64,000 nt of DNA, taken from Meandrina meandrites (Eukaryota; Cnidaria; Anthozoa; Scleractinia; Meandrinidae). Shown here one piece after another: positions 24,167-36,161 of the stretch. The translations under genes were made by a program, and so were the position numbers. Positions within the stretch are counted from its first letter, which is position 1; every line of letters begins with the position of its first letter. The stretch covers positions 23,224,972 to 23,288,971 of the forward strand of contig OY855914.1 in assembly GCA_963693305.1 (NCBI GenBank), given 5' to 3'. The notes under the pieces are model-generated. The model ran no database searches, had not been told where the DNA came from, and saw nothing but the letters and a program-made list of their open reading frames with translations.

Positions 24167-24892
24167 GCATTTCTGGTCTCGTTACAATAAATCTCATCGA
24201 GCCCCAAATGGATTTGAAACCAGGACTGAGCATGTATGAAGTACAGAAATATAATGAAATGTTTCTCTTGTACAGTCGTTTGCTTCGCAACTAACTATGT
24301 TTTTGCTTGTATGTAAGCTTTCTGATTCCCTCTCAAATAACCACAACCGGCCGTGTCAAACCTACATTATTGTGTCCGTTATTTTCCTACGTAGTATTAA
24401 GAAAATAAACGTTTTCTCTGCAGCTAAACGCAATGACGAGTTAGTAGAGAATTATAGAATGCCAAAAAGTTTCTCTACGGTCCCTTGGTACAAACGCAAT
24501 AACCATAAGCTATCGCGTGCTACGCTAGCACCCAGTTCACTCTTCGGTGTCGTTAAAATAGTAATTTGTATTAATTCACATAAAATAAAACGAAACTCAC
24601 GTCACAGAGTGGATCCCGTTCATAACGAATCCCACGTTTATTTGTATTCAACAGTTTCCTTACAGTTGCAATACAAAGGAAATGTTGAGAAATATGATCA
24701 GTTTAATCTGACCCTGATTAAAACTGATTTGACATTAAGTCTCTTTTACTAAGTGCAACAAAAGCAGTTGCTCTACTAACAAACAAAATGATTCATAACG
24801 CCAAAAGTAATGCCTTGAGGATGATGTTATGAAAAAGCATTACCTTAATACCCTAAATCAAGCACGTTTTTTACGAAGTCTGCAAAAATCGC

Positions 24893-26115
24893 TTAGCGAA
24901 GAAAAATATTTCCGTGTGGATTAGCCACGCCTTTCAACTGGTTTTCTTGGTTTTGTCCACATGGATCATGGGTAGGCCAGTCACCATATGTGTTACCATC
25001 AAAGTAATAGTAAAAGCTGCTGCTCTTGAGGTAGGGTCCGTAGGAGAACAGCCACAACGACTTTGGTACCACACCGGCACACAGCTTAGAAACCTGTTTA
25101 ACCAGTTTACAAGTAATTGACCCTGCCTTCTCTTGCACGATGCTGCCAGTGCCTTCTGTGCATGCGATCCAGTTGTTGATGTTGCTCTTGATCAGGAATT
25201 CCTTGCCAATGGTGCGCCACAAAGCAAAGTTCATGGCCTCGTAGTCTGTCTCACTCTGTGGAACTGTTGTAGACACTCGAGTGTTAGCGGAGCTGGCTGA
25301 CCAGGATGGACGCGGGGTGACAGCGTTTGCGCTACTCGTGAAACTCGAGTAAGCTGTGAAGGTGTAACTCCAAACTAAAGTCCAGCCCCCTCCGTCCGTC
25401 TGTTGGTCGCAGTAGGCCTTGAATGCGTTACCATGGGAACCACCATCTGGGTCTATCCAATAGACGCCTGAAACTCGTGATGGCGCTTTCTGCTTCAGGT
25501 CCTTGCAATTCAAAGCTGGAGACTCTTTGTTCGTTCCTTTGTGAAACAAAGAAAAAATGAAAAAAAAATAATCGATACTATTTTGAATAGTTACCGTTAC
25601 AAAAATGTGCATACATTTTTAACTCTTTAGTCAATATACTGGTTACAAAAATTCTACTTTTAGGCTTCCATAAATTTGTTATAGTAATAGTCGATAAGAA
25701 CTTGATGGAAAGCAAAGACGCTCTAGTTATGACTTACCTACAGAATTTCCTACAGAACTTGTATTCCCATCTGCCAAATGGTACGTTCCGTTGATCAGTC
25801 GCTTGATAATCTCGTCTTTGCAGAGCAGCGCATTCTTGTAAAGGAAAAGATCGCCTTTTGCGTCCATGTCCAGCACTCTGTATCTCTGCTGATCCAGTCC
25901 CCTAATGGTTGTAGAATAACAACGTTTTATATTTTGTATTTCTTTATAACTTGTGGGCTGTAAACTATGATGTTGGCCATTTTATAAAGCAACTAAAACT
26001 CAATTCCGCGGGGGTACTTTACTTAATTTTACCAGTCTTACCTCGTTGTTAAAAAACTGCTGGAGAAAAAAAGCAAGGCAAAACTAAAGTGGAAGAACAT
26101 TTTCGGGCTTTGCAT
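24893..26115 (-). CDS. Copy 3: secreted fibrinogen-like-domain protein, subfamily B
   Basis: Coding exons 26042-26115, 25738-25901 and 24893-25536 give 293 residues. I start at the first ATG after the 5' UTR acceptor (MQSPKMFFHF), which adds a basic n-region to the signal peptide; the in-frame ATG five codons later is an alternative. Exon 2 is the 164-nt form, with tandem donors 12 nt apart. Exon 3 has TDGGGWTLVWSY, six cysteines and the end NPHGNIFLR. The patch before HDPCG (24971-25063) reads KSLWLFSYGPYLKSSSFY. AATAAA (TTTATT on +) is at 24647-24652. Copy 9 is its near-identical but truncated counterpart. Confidence 0.9.
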
Positions 26116-27652
26116 CAGTGAAAGAACTGAAAAGAAAGGAAATATGAAAAGTTAGTAATTTACAACTCAAACTTTTAGACTTGCGGCGAACAAATACACG
26201 CGGGGTCCAGACTCTTTATCAGATATAGACCTGAATTATAGAGAGGCCAGCCTCTTTGAACTTTGAAAGCACTTTTGCTATAGCCACCAAACATTAAACA
26301 CAGCATGGAATACACACATAACGACTTTGGACTCAGTACCACGCAATGTGTAAAACAAAGTTATCAAAAAGGGCTGCTATGGTAAAATTAAAGTTGGCGG
26401 GTATACGAACCACTGTCAGTACAATATTCCCACAAAATTGTTTTGAAAAAACACCGAATTTGATTGCTAGTTTGAACGGTTTTTTAATTTGTGTATCTTT
26501 AAAGTTGGAACGAAATAGTAAGATATTGCGAGTTATGTCTATAGAAGTTCAAAATAAACGTAAATCTGCCTCAAGTTTTTTTTTTTATTTCGTCGTCTCT
26601 GCGGCTCACAATGGTGGATTTGAGCGATTTGAAGATGATTGCGTCAGCTGTTATTTAAGTTATCACATGAGCTTTCTTCACTTGTTCTCCTACTGTGGGA
26701 GATACTATTCGTTTAGGCTGTGTAGCCATAGTACCAAAATAGGAACTTAACTGTTTTGACTCTGGATAAAGCGGACACCGTAAAGTTCTCAAATAACATT
26801 ACCACGAAAAATGCAGTCTGTTGCTCAATACAGTATTTGTCAAAATACGCTTCACAAAACTTTTGCTATATTGTTTTTATTGTATTTTAACGGTACTTTT
26901 TCCCCACACCCCGCTATTACGGGCGTGTCCGCTAAAACAAGAATTGACTGTACTTCGCTCTTTTCGGTGTAAAATGTGTTTGTGTTTGTTGTTGAAGCGT
27001 TTGAACGGAACAAAACTTCTCAAAATATTTGCAACGCCCCGCAGTTTAAGAAATTATATATCAGCCTGCAAATAATGGTTTCATCTTGATTTCTTTTTCA
27101 CTATTCTCTCTGGGTGAAATGAATGAATTCTGTTGAATGAATTTTGAATAATTTTTATGTAACTAAATCAGTTAACTACAAGCTTCACAAAACCGAGCTG
27201 ATACAATGATATTGGAATGGAACATACAACCCTACGGTATCAGTGTACCTCAATTGACCACCTCATCATGTTAATACGTTTTGTGACGGGGCTTTAAACA
27301 TAAACCCCAATAAAGTGTACATTTCCTGAAAGCTTAATAAATGAAGAATAAGATGACGTTTTTTCTTTTTTCGAAAAAGTAAAAGTTTTCGAAATTTTGC
27401 GCAGCGAAGCGATATTTACCCTTTCGCCTTTATCAAGGTTCGTTTACACGCCTCGATTCTTCCCGCAACGCGTTTGACATCGCAAATGATTTCTAATGCC
27501 ACTCTAAAGTTTGATGTTCGAAAGCTTTTGATATCTTTTAACAGACGAAGCCATACCTTTTTAACCAGGTCGAAATTTAAAAATATCGCAGTAGGGAATT
27601 TAAGCCTTTTTACCCACTAAAGCTAAGTTAAGGTTAGATAAAAAACACTTAC

Positions 27653-27673
27653 CTTAAAATTAAGGTACCTGGT
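27653..27673 (-). ncRNA. Copy 3: 21-nt noncoding 5' UTR mini-exon
   Basis: The minus strand reads TTCCGTTCTATCAG, then 21 nt beginning ACCAGGTACC and ending TTAAG, then GTAAGTG. The same arrangement, always 21 nt, lies upstream of copies 3-10. The next acceptor (CTTTCTTTTCAG) is at 26127-26138, immediately before the coding exon. It has no ATG. Splicing is inferred from conservation only. Confidence 0.55.
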
Positions 27674-27776
27674 CTGATAGAACGGAAAAATCTAAAATGA
27701 AGAACAGAAGAAAAAATCAAATTCGATATAGCGTGAAGAGAAAACCAAAAACTTTACGTTTAAACCCGCGCTTCTT

Positions 27777-28165
27777 CGGAGTATCGAATTTATGAGTTCG
27801 AGTTGGAATTAGAATTGCGATTTCGCGTTAGAATTTCGAGTTCTAGTTAAAAAGAATGGAAGGGCCTGAAAAGTTACTGATTTCGTCATGGAAAACGAAA
27901 AAAAAAAGAAAAAAGAAAGAAAACGAAAACGAAAAGCCCACAACATGGCGTAACATTTTCTCAGTTGGTCACACATAGTATCGCCCTTATAAACAAATGA
28001 AAGCTAACCGCAAGCAAATGGGAGTGGAACTAACCGCAAGCAAACCAGAGTGGAACTAAACGCAAGGAAACCAGAGTGGAGCTAACTGCAAGCAACTCAA
28101 ACTCGATATTTTAACTCGAACTCGAAATTCTAACTCAAACTCGAACTCATGAAATGGACAGACCC
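27777..28165. repeat. Foldback/minisatellite element upstream of copy 3
   Basis: GAGTTCGAGTTGGAATTAG... on the left and ...CTAACTCAAACTCGAACTC on the right form an inverted pair. The interior has 26-28-bp units of the form AACTAACCGCAAGCAAACCAGAGTGG. The element is also present upstream of copies 6 (inverted, about 39976-40362) and 9 (about 57250-57672), but absent at the matching point upstream of copies 4, 5, 7 and 10. Confidence 0.65.
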
Positions 28166-28490
28166 GCTTGTTCGATACTTACATCTCACAGTAAGTATCG
28201 AAAAGCCCACAACATGGCGTAACATTTTCTCAGTTGGTCACACATAGTATCGCCCTTATAAACAAATGAAAGCTAACCGCAAACAAATGGGAGTGGAACT
28301 AACCGCAAGCAAACCAGAGTGGAACAAACCGCAAGCAAACCAGAGTGGAACTAAACGCAAGGAAACCAGAGTGGAGCTAACCGCAAGCAACTCAAACTCG
28401 ATATTTTAACTCGAACTCGAAATTCTAACTCAAACTCGAACTCATGAAATGGACAGACCCGCTTTTTCGATACTTACATCTCACAGTTTC
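27935..28490. repeat. Tandem duplication of about 265 bp
   Basis: AAAAGCCCACAACATGGCGT starts near 27936 and again near 28201, each followed by the minisatellite, GAACTCATGAAATGGACAG and CGATACTTACATCTCACAG. The second copy has one extra minisatellite unit. The counterpart upstream of copy 9 has only one copy, so the event is later than, or private to, this block. It duplicates the first-exon donor. Confidence 0.75.
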
Positions 28491-28532
28491 AAACTGAATG
28501 CGACTCTTGTTGAAGGGCGATCAGGGTTATAA
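28478..28532 (-). promoter_or_regulatory. Copy 3: TATA-like box and noncoding first exon
   Basis: On the minus strand TTATAA (28527-28532) lies about 50 nt before GTGAGAT|GTAAGTATCG, whose exon end is 28478. The TATAA-to-donor spacing is conserved in the other subfamily B copies and copy 8. A start site 25-30 nt below the box would leave a first exon of only 20-25 nt. A second copy of the donor exists at about 28177 within a local tandem duplication. Confidence 0.45.
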
Positions 28533-29192
28533 GCTCATAGAACGGTGTGTTTAGTCATCAATTTGTCCATTTTTCATAGGATAATTCACTGGATTAAAAT
28601 AACTTCTATGGTTAATTGACTTAATTTAACTTGAATAAACACAAGTGAATGCAGAATTCAGATAACTAAAGCTTTTAATTTTGAAAAAATTTTGTTTTGA
28701 TGCAATTGAGATTGTTAAGAAGATCTGATTATATTATTTAGCAGCTAAAAATCGATAGAGAAAAACGGTCCCTAACCTTTATGGAAAATTTGCTATGCCA
28801 TAACTTTAACTTGAGCAATAGTTTTAAATGCCGGAAGATTTTTTTAACAACTTTGTGAAAACGAAAACCTGTGTGTACAAAGCTTAATTAAGCCTAGTTA
28901 AAATTGTGAGAAACATTGCACCTGTGTATATAAACCTAAATTATAGCTGAACAACTGCTTTTAACGATGAGTTTGAAAGCAGGCTGTGTTTACAAATTTT
29001 GACTTCACATCGTCCGATGATGTCCGATTAAATTTAACTGTCAAAAGAATTTTTTAACAACTTTGAGAAAACGAAACCTGTGTGTACAAAGCTTAATCAA
29101 GCCTTTATATATAATTGCTTTTAATGAACAACTGTGAGAAACATAGCACCAGTGTATATAAACCTAAATTATAGCCGAACAACTGCTTTTAA

Positions 29193-29825
29193 AGGAGAAG
29201 TTCACTCCAGAATGGCCATTTATTTTCTTTACGCCAATAAAAAGTTTCTACAAAAATATGTTATTCACCAAAATTTCAGCTCCCAACGAGCGCTAAATCC
29301 CTACGAAATCTTTCTCTAAAGTAGCCCAAAATTCGACAACTGAACGCCGCCATCTTGGAGCTAGTAATGTATGCGTGACGTCAAAGAGTTCAGCCTGAAG
29401 TTTAGCGGGAAAATTTAAATACTCGAAACTCCTTGTTTTTTTGTAGTGGCTTTTGTTTGTCAAAATGCCTGTTTGTGCAGCTCCATGTTTCTCAAACAGA
29501 GCTTCAAGAGATACAAAAAAACCTTTCGCCTTTCTTTCCTTTCAGACAGGCATTTTGACAAACAAAAGCCACTTCAAAGAAACAAGGAGTTTGAAGTATT
29601 TAAATTTTCCCGCTAAACTTCAGGCTGAACTCTTTGACGTCACGCATACATTACTAGCTCCAAGATGGCGGCGTTCAGTTGTCGAATTTTGGGCTACTTT
29701 AGAGAAAGATTTCGTAGGGATTTAGCGCTCGTTGGAAGCTGAAATTTTGGTGAATAACATATTTTTGTATAACCTTTTTATTGGCATAAAGAGAATAAAT
29801 GGCCATTCTGGAGTGAACTTCTCCT
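29193..29825. mobile_element. TTAA-flanked 633-bp foldback element carrying a THAP-like coding fragment
   Basis: Arms of about 280 bp (29193-29472 and 29547-29825, starting AGGAGAAGTTCACTCCAGAA) are inverted copies around a 74-bp spacer. TTAA flanks each end (29189-29192, 29826-29829). The second block has the empty site, with a single TTAA in CTGCTTTTAACGATG near 58402. TTAA duplication is typical of piggyBac-type transposition. From the ATG at 29465 the left arm and spacer read MPVCAAPCFSNRASRD..., like the N-terminus of a THAP zinc finger. The arms include AAGATGGCGGC and TGACGTCA promoter-like motifs. No transposase is present, so it is non-autonomous. Confidence 0.82.
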
Positions 29826-30224
29826 TTAACGATGTGTTTGAAAGCAGGCTGTGTTTACAAATTTGGCTTCACATCGTCCGATGATGCTTTTCAAACCATC
29901 ACGGAATCTCCGTCTGCTTTGTAGTTTTCCTTCAATTTGGAATCTCGAATTTTAAATTTAAATAGTAAATAAGCAATGATATTGGCATTTGAGGAATGGA
30001 ATGTCGTCTTCTTATTTCCGATATGTTGTGCTTGAATTTAGCTGTAAGTCATCGCAACCATTCATTTATTTGTTAAGGTGAAACAGCACTCGAATTTCCT
30101 CGATGACAATATCACTAATAAAATAGTACACATTAATATAAAAACGCATTTCTTAGAATCCCTTAAAGAGTAAAATGCATGCTGTGTTTATTACTTGTTC
30201 AAGGTAGGCACCATTTCCCCCTGC

Positions 30225-30640
30225 TAATGGAAATGCTGGGGGCGGGGGGCAAGAACTAGTCAAGATATTTTATAGGTTGGGGCTCTGCCCCGAGGTCTTA
30301 ACGCCCTTACTCTTTTGTAATAAAAAAATAGCCATGGTATGTTGCAATTATTGAGTTTTGATTGGTTTACAGGCCATGGTATATATGACATCATATACCA
30401 TGGACCACAAATATTGTAGGTGTACGTTGGAGCTTAATAAAAGAATTATTCTGCTGGCGTTTGTTAGAAAAGTTTCTTAACTTTTCAAGTAAATAGCCAA
30501 CCTCATACCTAAATAGCACTTTCCGTATTCTTTTCCTACCCTTTAATTTATATCGTTACAGCCTGGAAAAAGATACCTCTTTCGGACAGAGCCTCGCCGA
30601 ATAACCCACTGTAAGGAGTTCTCCCACCCCTCCCCCAAGG
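30225..30640. repeat. Diverged copy of the GC-rich interspersed repeat, with internal palindrome
   Basis: GGGGGCGGGGGGCAAGAACTAG...GGGGCTCTGCCCCGAGGTC, then ...AAAGATACCTCTTTCGGACAG...CTCCCACCCCTCCCCC, resemble the family at 9755-10400. Between them CCATGGTATATATGACATCATATACCATGG (two 10-nt arms CCATGGTATA/TATACCATGG) forms a palindrome near 30374-30402. The matched copy is at about 58800-59215, and an inverted one at 44270-44600. Confidence 0.5.
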
Positions 30641-31161
30641 ACTACGAATGGTTACATTTGATTTGATTATGAATGGTAGTTGAGTGTTAAATCAGTGTCA
30701 CATCAATGCATAAAACTCTTTGTGTCGTGTAATTACCTTCTTTGATGTCGTTTGTTTAAGAGGAGCAGCTGGGTTTTATATTGACTATTGAGGGCGTCTA
30801 TTTTTTAGTTCAGGGCAATTTAAGGAAGGATTTTGCGTGAAAGCTGCGTCATTTGATCACTTTTCGAGTTCTTGTTAATTGATTAATGTTTTTGTTACCA
30901 CAACAATCCAAATAAACGCTTGGTGGTCTTGATGTTGTTTTTCGCTTTTTTGACTGTATTTGTTTTTAGAAGGAACAGCTGCGATCTTCATCGTCTATTT
31001 TGCATTTTTCATGGCATGTTCTGCGATTCTGCGCACTCGCTGCGTAATTTGATCATGAATGTTCTGGGTAAATAATGTGTTTGTCTGTCACGTTAATGCA
31101 AATAAGCACTAATTTATAACCAAAATGGAGATAGCAACGAGCATGGCATATTAACATAATT

Positions 31162-31173
31162 GCGCGATATAAG

Positions 31174-31257
<84 letters not shown>

Positions 31258-31281
31258 TTATTTATTTATTTACTTATTTAC
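31162..31281. repeat. (TTTA)n microsatellite
   Basis: About 28 or more TTTA units with a few interruptions near the right end. The paired locus in the second block is at 59738-59824 and is shorter by roughly 30 bp. Confidence 0.9.
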
Positions 31282-32142
31282 ATTTTTGGTCCTGTATATA
31301 TCTCGTCGCACTTATTAGAAATATCCCTGGGGAGTAAAGGGTGAAATGCACAAGTTTGGCATGGCGTATGAAAAATGAATCCAGCAAGAGTGGCGCGAAA
31401 GTCTTGCTCCTTTAACAAAGCCGTGTGTTTTAGAAATGATTATTTTCAGTGTGTTGGTTTTAAAAGCTTTTAAACCGAGTGCATGTGTAGCCTTGCTTGT
31501 TTTGTGCACCTAAAACCATCTTAGCATTCATTACTTTGCCAAATCTAAGGTTAAAAGAAAAAAATCGCGCATGCACAGTAAGAAAAAAAACAACTAGGTC
31601 TGAAAAGTTAAGGGAGAGGGGCAGGGGGAGGTAATGTAGATAGGAAAACTGGATTGTCAATACATGCAGTTGTCCTTAGCTGTACTATGACTCAACTTTG
31701 TTTGCTTGGAAGAGTTTGGTCCGAAATTCAGACAAAACAAAGACCTTGCGTATCATGAATGCAGTGTTTCATTGGCTGTAGACATGGTATCATCACTCAA
31801 AAAAACGTTAATGTTCAACCTTTAAAAATCAAGAACAAAAGAAAATTGACACGTTATCTTCCCGCATAAGTAAACCTCATGTTTATTTGTTTTTAGCAGT
31901 TTCCCTACAATTGCAAATGCCACATAAATATATATGACAAGGATGGAAAAGCGATATTATATTCAACTCCTGTTACATTTTAAAATCAGTTAAAGCAGCT
32001 GCTGCTCTAGTCAACAGAGCCACAGTTCTTGAATAATTTTATGCTTTGAGTATAATGCTATGTAAAACCCTTTTATTTTAATTTATTTAAACCCTTCATT
32101 AGCGTTGGGAGACTGTGTCTTCACGTCACACTTAGCGAAGAC

Positions 32143-33391
32143 TTAACGAACAAAAATATTTCCGTGTGGATTAGCGACACCATTTAACTGATTTGCATCG
32201 GTTCTTCCACATGGATCATGTACAGGATACTCAGAATATGTGGTGCCCTCAAAGAAATAGTACAAGCCGCTGCTGAAGAGATACGGTCCATCGGAATCAT
32301 CCACCCTCAAGGAGTTTGGAACAACACTAGTGCATTTCTTGTTAACCAGTTTAACCAGTTTACAAGTGATTGATCCTGTCTTCTGTTGCACAATGCTGCC
32401 AGTGCCTTCCTTGCATGCGATCCAGTTGTTGATGTTGCTCTTGATCAGGAATTCCTTGCCAATGGTGCGCCACAAAGTAAAGTTCATGGCCTCATAATCC
32501 GTCTCACTCAGTGGGACTGTTGTAGATACCCGAGTGTTAGCGGAGCTGGCTTTCCAGGATGGACGCGGGGTGACAGCGTTTGCGCTACTCGTGAAACTTG
32601 AGTAAGCTGTGAAGGTGTAACTGTAAACTAATGTCCAGCCCCCTCCGTCTGTCTGTTGGTCGCAGTAGGCCTTGAATGCGTTACCATGGGAACCACCATC
32701 TGGGTCTATCCAATAGACGCCTGACACTCGTGATGGCGCTTTCTGCTTCAGGTCCTTGCAATTCAAAGCTGGAGACTCGTTGCTCGTTCCTTTGTTAAAC
32801 AAAGAAAAAATGACAAAAATAGTTTCCGTTGCAAAAATGTGCATGCATTGTAAGTCTTTAGTCAATATATTGGTTAGAAAAATTCTACTTTTAGGCTTCC
32901 GTAAATTTGTTATAGTAATAGTCGATAAGAATTTGGTGAAAAGCAAAGACGCTCTAGCTATGACTTACCTATAGAATTACCTACAGAACTTGTATTCCCA
33001 TCTGCCAAATGGTACGTTCCGTTGATCAGTCGCTTGATAATCTCGTTTTTGCAGAGCAGTGCAGTCTTGTAAAGGTAAAGATCGCCTTTTGCGTCCATGT
33101 CCAGCACTCTGTATCTCTGCTGATCCAATCCCCTAATGGTTGTAAAATAAAGTTTCATATTTTGTATTTCTTTATAACTTGTGGGCTGTAAACTATTTTG
33201 AGATTTAGTTCAAGAGATGTTGATCTTTGTATAAAGCAACTAAAATTCAATTCTGCGGGGGCACTTTACTTTCGTCAGATTTAGAAACGTGTTAAAAAGC
33301 TATGATTTTATCAGTCTTACCTCGTTAAAAAGCTGCTGGAGAAAAAGATCAAGGAAAAACTAAGGTGGAAGAACATTTTCGGGCTTTGCAT
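32143..33391 (-). CDS. Copy 4: secreted fibrinogen-like-domain protein, subfamily B
   Basis: Exons 33321-33391, 32969-33132 and 32143-32789 encode 293 residues. The start MQSPKMFFHLSFSLIFF is a signal peptide, one codon shorter than in most B copies. Exon 2 has tandem donors CTGTAG|GTAATT and CTATAG|GTAAGTC. Exon 3 ends NPHGNIFVR. The patch before HDPCG is NSLRVDDSDGPYLFSSGLYY..., clearly different from copies 3, 5 and 6 and close to copy 7. AATAAA (TTTATT on +) lies at 31882-31887. The protein is identical to copy 10; among the coding bases I compared only silent changes were seen. Confidence 0.9.
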
Positions 33392-34116
33392 CAGTCGAAG
33401 AACTGAAAAGAAAGGAAGTGTGAAAAGTTAGCAATTTACAACTCAAAACGCTAAACACAGCATGGAATAAACACAACGACCTTGGCATCATTACGACGCA
33501 ATGTGTAAAACAAAAATTATCAAAAACGGCTGCCTTGGAAACATTAAAATATTCCTACTAAATTGTTTTGAAAAGAACACCGAAATTGGTTGTTAGTCTG
33601 AACGGTTTTTAATTTTTACATCTTCAAAGGAGCGAGCCGTTGCAGGAACGTTTAACGAAAAGTGGGAATACTGGATTCAAGGCCCCAAGCTAAAGAAGTT
33701 TACAAGTTAAGAATGCTGGGCAGACTAAAAGAGTTGCACGAGTCATATCATATTTTTTAGACAACAATTTCTGTTTGCTAGGAAATAAAGTATTCAGAAA
33801 GTAAAAGATTTCGTTGCCTGAGAGTGAATCAAATTTAAGCACCGCAAATTAAGCTGTTGAATGAGAAGAAGGAAAATTAAAAAAAAAATTGGTGAGCAAG
33901 AAAATTCTGCTTAACCGCGACCCCCTTGCTCTTCAAAGGGAACTCAACAATGAAAAGTACAAGTATCGCAAAATTTTTACCCAATTCGAAAATGATATTT
34001 TGAGTTTTGCAAGTGTCTCCCCACGTCAGCTATCGCAGTAGGGAATTTGAGCTGGTATTCCAGTTTTATTTTACCTAAAAAGCTAAGTTAGGGTTAGATA
34101 AAAAAAAAATACTTAC

Positions 34117-34291
34117 CTGAAATTTAAGGTACCTGGTCTGATAGAACGGAAAAATCTAAAATGAAGAACAGAAGAAAAAAATCAAATTCGATATAGCGTG
34201 AAGAGGAAACCCAAACCCAGCTTGTTCGATACTTACATCTCGCAGTTTCAAACTGAATGCGACTTTTGTTGAAGGGCGATCAGAGTTATAT
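34117..34291 (-). promoter_or_regulatory. Copy 4: TATA-like box, noncoding first exon and mini-exon
   Basis: On the minus strand TATAA (34286-34290) is followed about 50 nt later by GAGAT|GTAAGT, with the exon end at 34237. The 21-nt mini-exon is 34117-34137 (ATCAG before, CAG|GTAAGTA after). Intact GT and AG dinucleotides support a functional 5' UTR. Confidence 0.45.
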
Positions 34292-36161
34292 GCTAGGAGA
34301 ACGGTGTGTTTAGTCATCAATTTATGCAGTGGAATATCATCAATTGATTGCTACGTTTTGTTTTCATAGGATAATTCACTGGATTAAAATAACTTCTATA
34401 GTTAATTGACTTAATTTAACCTGAATAAACAAAAGTGAATGCCGACTTCAGATAACTGAAGTTTTTAATTGTCCTTTGTTAACAAAAAAATTTGAACAAA
34501 TTTTGTTTTGATGCAATTGAGATTGTTATTGATTAGGTTATTTAACAGTTAAGGATCGATAGAGAAAAACGGTCCATAACCTTTAAGGAAACTTTGCTAT
34601 GCCATAACTTTAATTTGAGCAATAATTTTAAATGCCAGAAGATTTTTTTCACAACCTTGTGAAAACGACAACCTGTGAGTACAAATCTTAATTAAGCCTA
34701 CATATAATTGTCAGAAACATTACGCCTGTATATATAAACCTAAATTATAGCTGAACAACTGGTTTTAAATGATGAGTTTGAAAGCAAGCTGTGTTTACAA
34801 ATTGGACTTCACACCGTCCTATGATGTCCGATTAAATTTAACTGCCAGAAGAATTTTTTAACAACTTTGGGAAAACGAAACCTGTGTGTACAAAACTTAG
34901 TTAAGCTTATATATGTATAATTGCTTTTAATGAACAACTGTGAGAAACATAGCACCAGTGTATATAAACCTAAATTATAGCTGAACAACTGCTTTTAACG
35001 ATGTATTTGAAAGCAGGCTGTGATGTTGTTTCTTTAAGAGGTTCAGCTTGGTATACTGACTATTAAGGGCCTCTATTATTGAGTTCAGTTAATGGCAATT
35101 TAAGGAAGGATTTTGCGTGAAAGCTGCGCCATTTGATCTTTTTTCGAGTTCTTGTTAATTGATTAATGTGTTTCTTGTCATATCAATCCAAATAAACACT
35201 AGGTGGTCTTTATGTCGTTTGTCGTTTCTTTTCTTGAATTTGTTTCAGAAGTACAGCTGACATCTGCACTATCCGTTTTCCATTGCACAATCATGAGACG
35301 TTCTTCTTGTTTTTTTTCACACTCGCTGCGTTAGTTGATCATGAATGTTTGAGTTCTGGGTTATTAATATGTTTGTTGATCACATTAACGCAAATGATCA
35401 CTAATTTTTAACCAAAATGGAGATTACAACGACTAAGGACACTAAGCTCTCATTTATACGAGCATGGCATATTCGCATTTCTTCTGGTCTTGAAACCAGT
35501 ACTGAACATGTATGAAGTACAGAAATAAAATGAAATGTTTCTCCTGTATATTCGTTTGCTTCGCAACTAACTATATTTTTGATGTAATGTATATGAAGTG
35601 ACTCACGTATGAACTACGGATATATTTATTCCAATTGCTTAAATTGGAAATTCACTGCGAAGATCACATATCACCTTTAACTATATTTTTGCTTGTACGT
35701 AAGCTTTCTGGCTCCCTCTCCAATGACCAAAACCGGTCGTGTCCATCCTACATTACTGTACCTGTTGTTTTTCTGCGTAGTACCAAGAAAATATCGTTTT
35801 CTCTGCGGCTAAACGCAATGACATAGTGGAGAATCATAAAATGTCAAACGTTTCTCAACGAAATAACCATGAGCCTTGGTGTGCAACGCCAGCACCCAGG
35901 TCTCTTTTACTTGTCGGCAAAATAATAATTTATGTTAATTCATATAATAAAACTAGAAAAATCACTTCACACAGTGGCTCCCGTTAATGACGAGTCCCAC
36001 GTTTATTTGTATTCAGCAGTTCCTTACTGTTGCAAACTGCCCAATATTTAGGAAATGTTGAGTAATATAATCAGTTTACTCTGACCCTGATTAAAACTGA
36101 CTTGAAATAAGGTTTCTTTTACTGAGTGCAACAAATGTAATTGCTCGTGTGCAAAACTAGT

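Noticed and set aside
26346..27075. ORFs of 134 and 84 codons upstream of copy 3, repeated near 55775-56551 and inverted near 41009-41679
   Set aside because: They lie in the duplicated leader intron, and the copies carry different frames and lengths, as expected of noncoding sequence.
29453..29725. 90-codon ORF inside the TTAA element as a functional THAP protein
   Set aside because: Only about the first 26 codons look THAP-like; the rest is the inverted arm, so it is a captured fragment.
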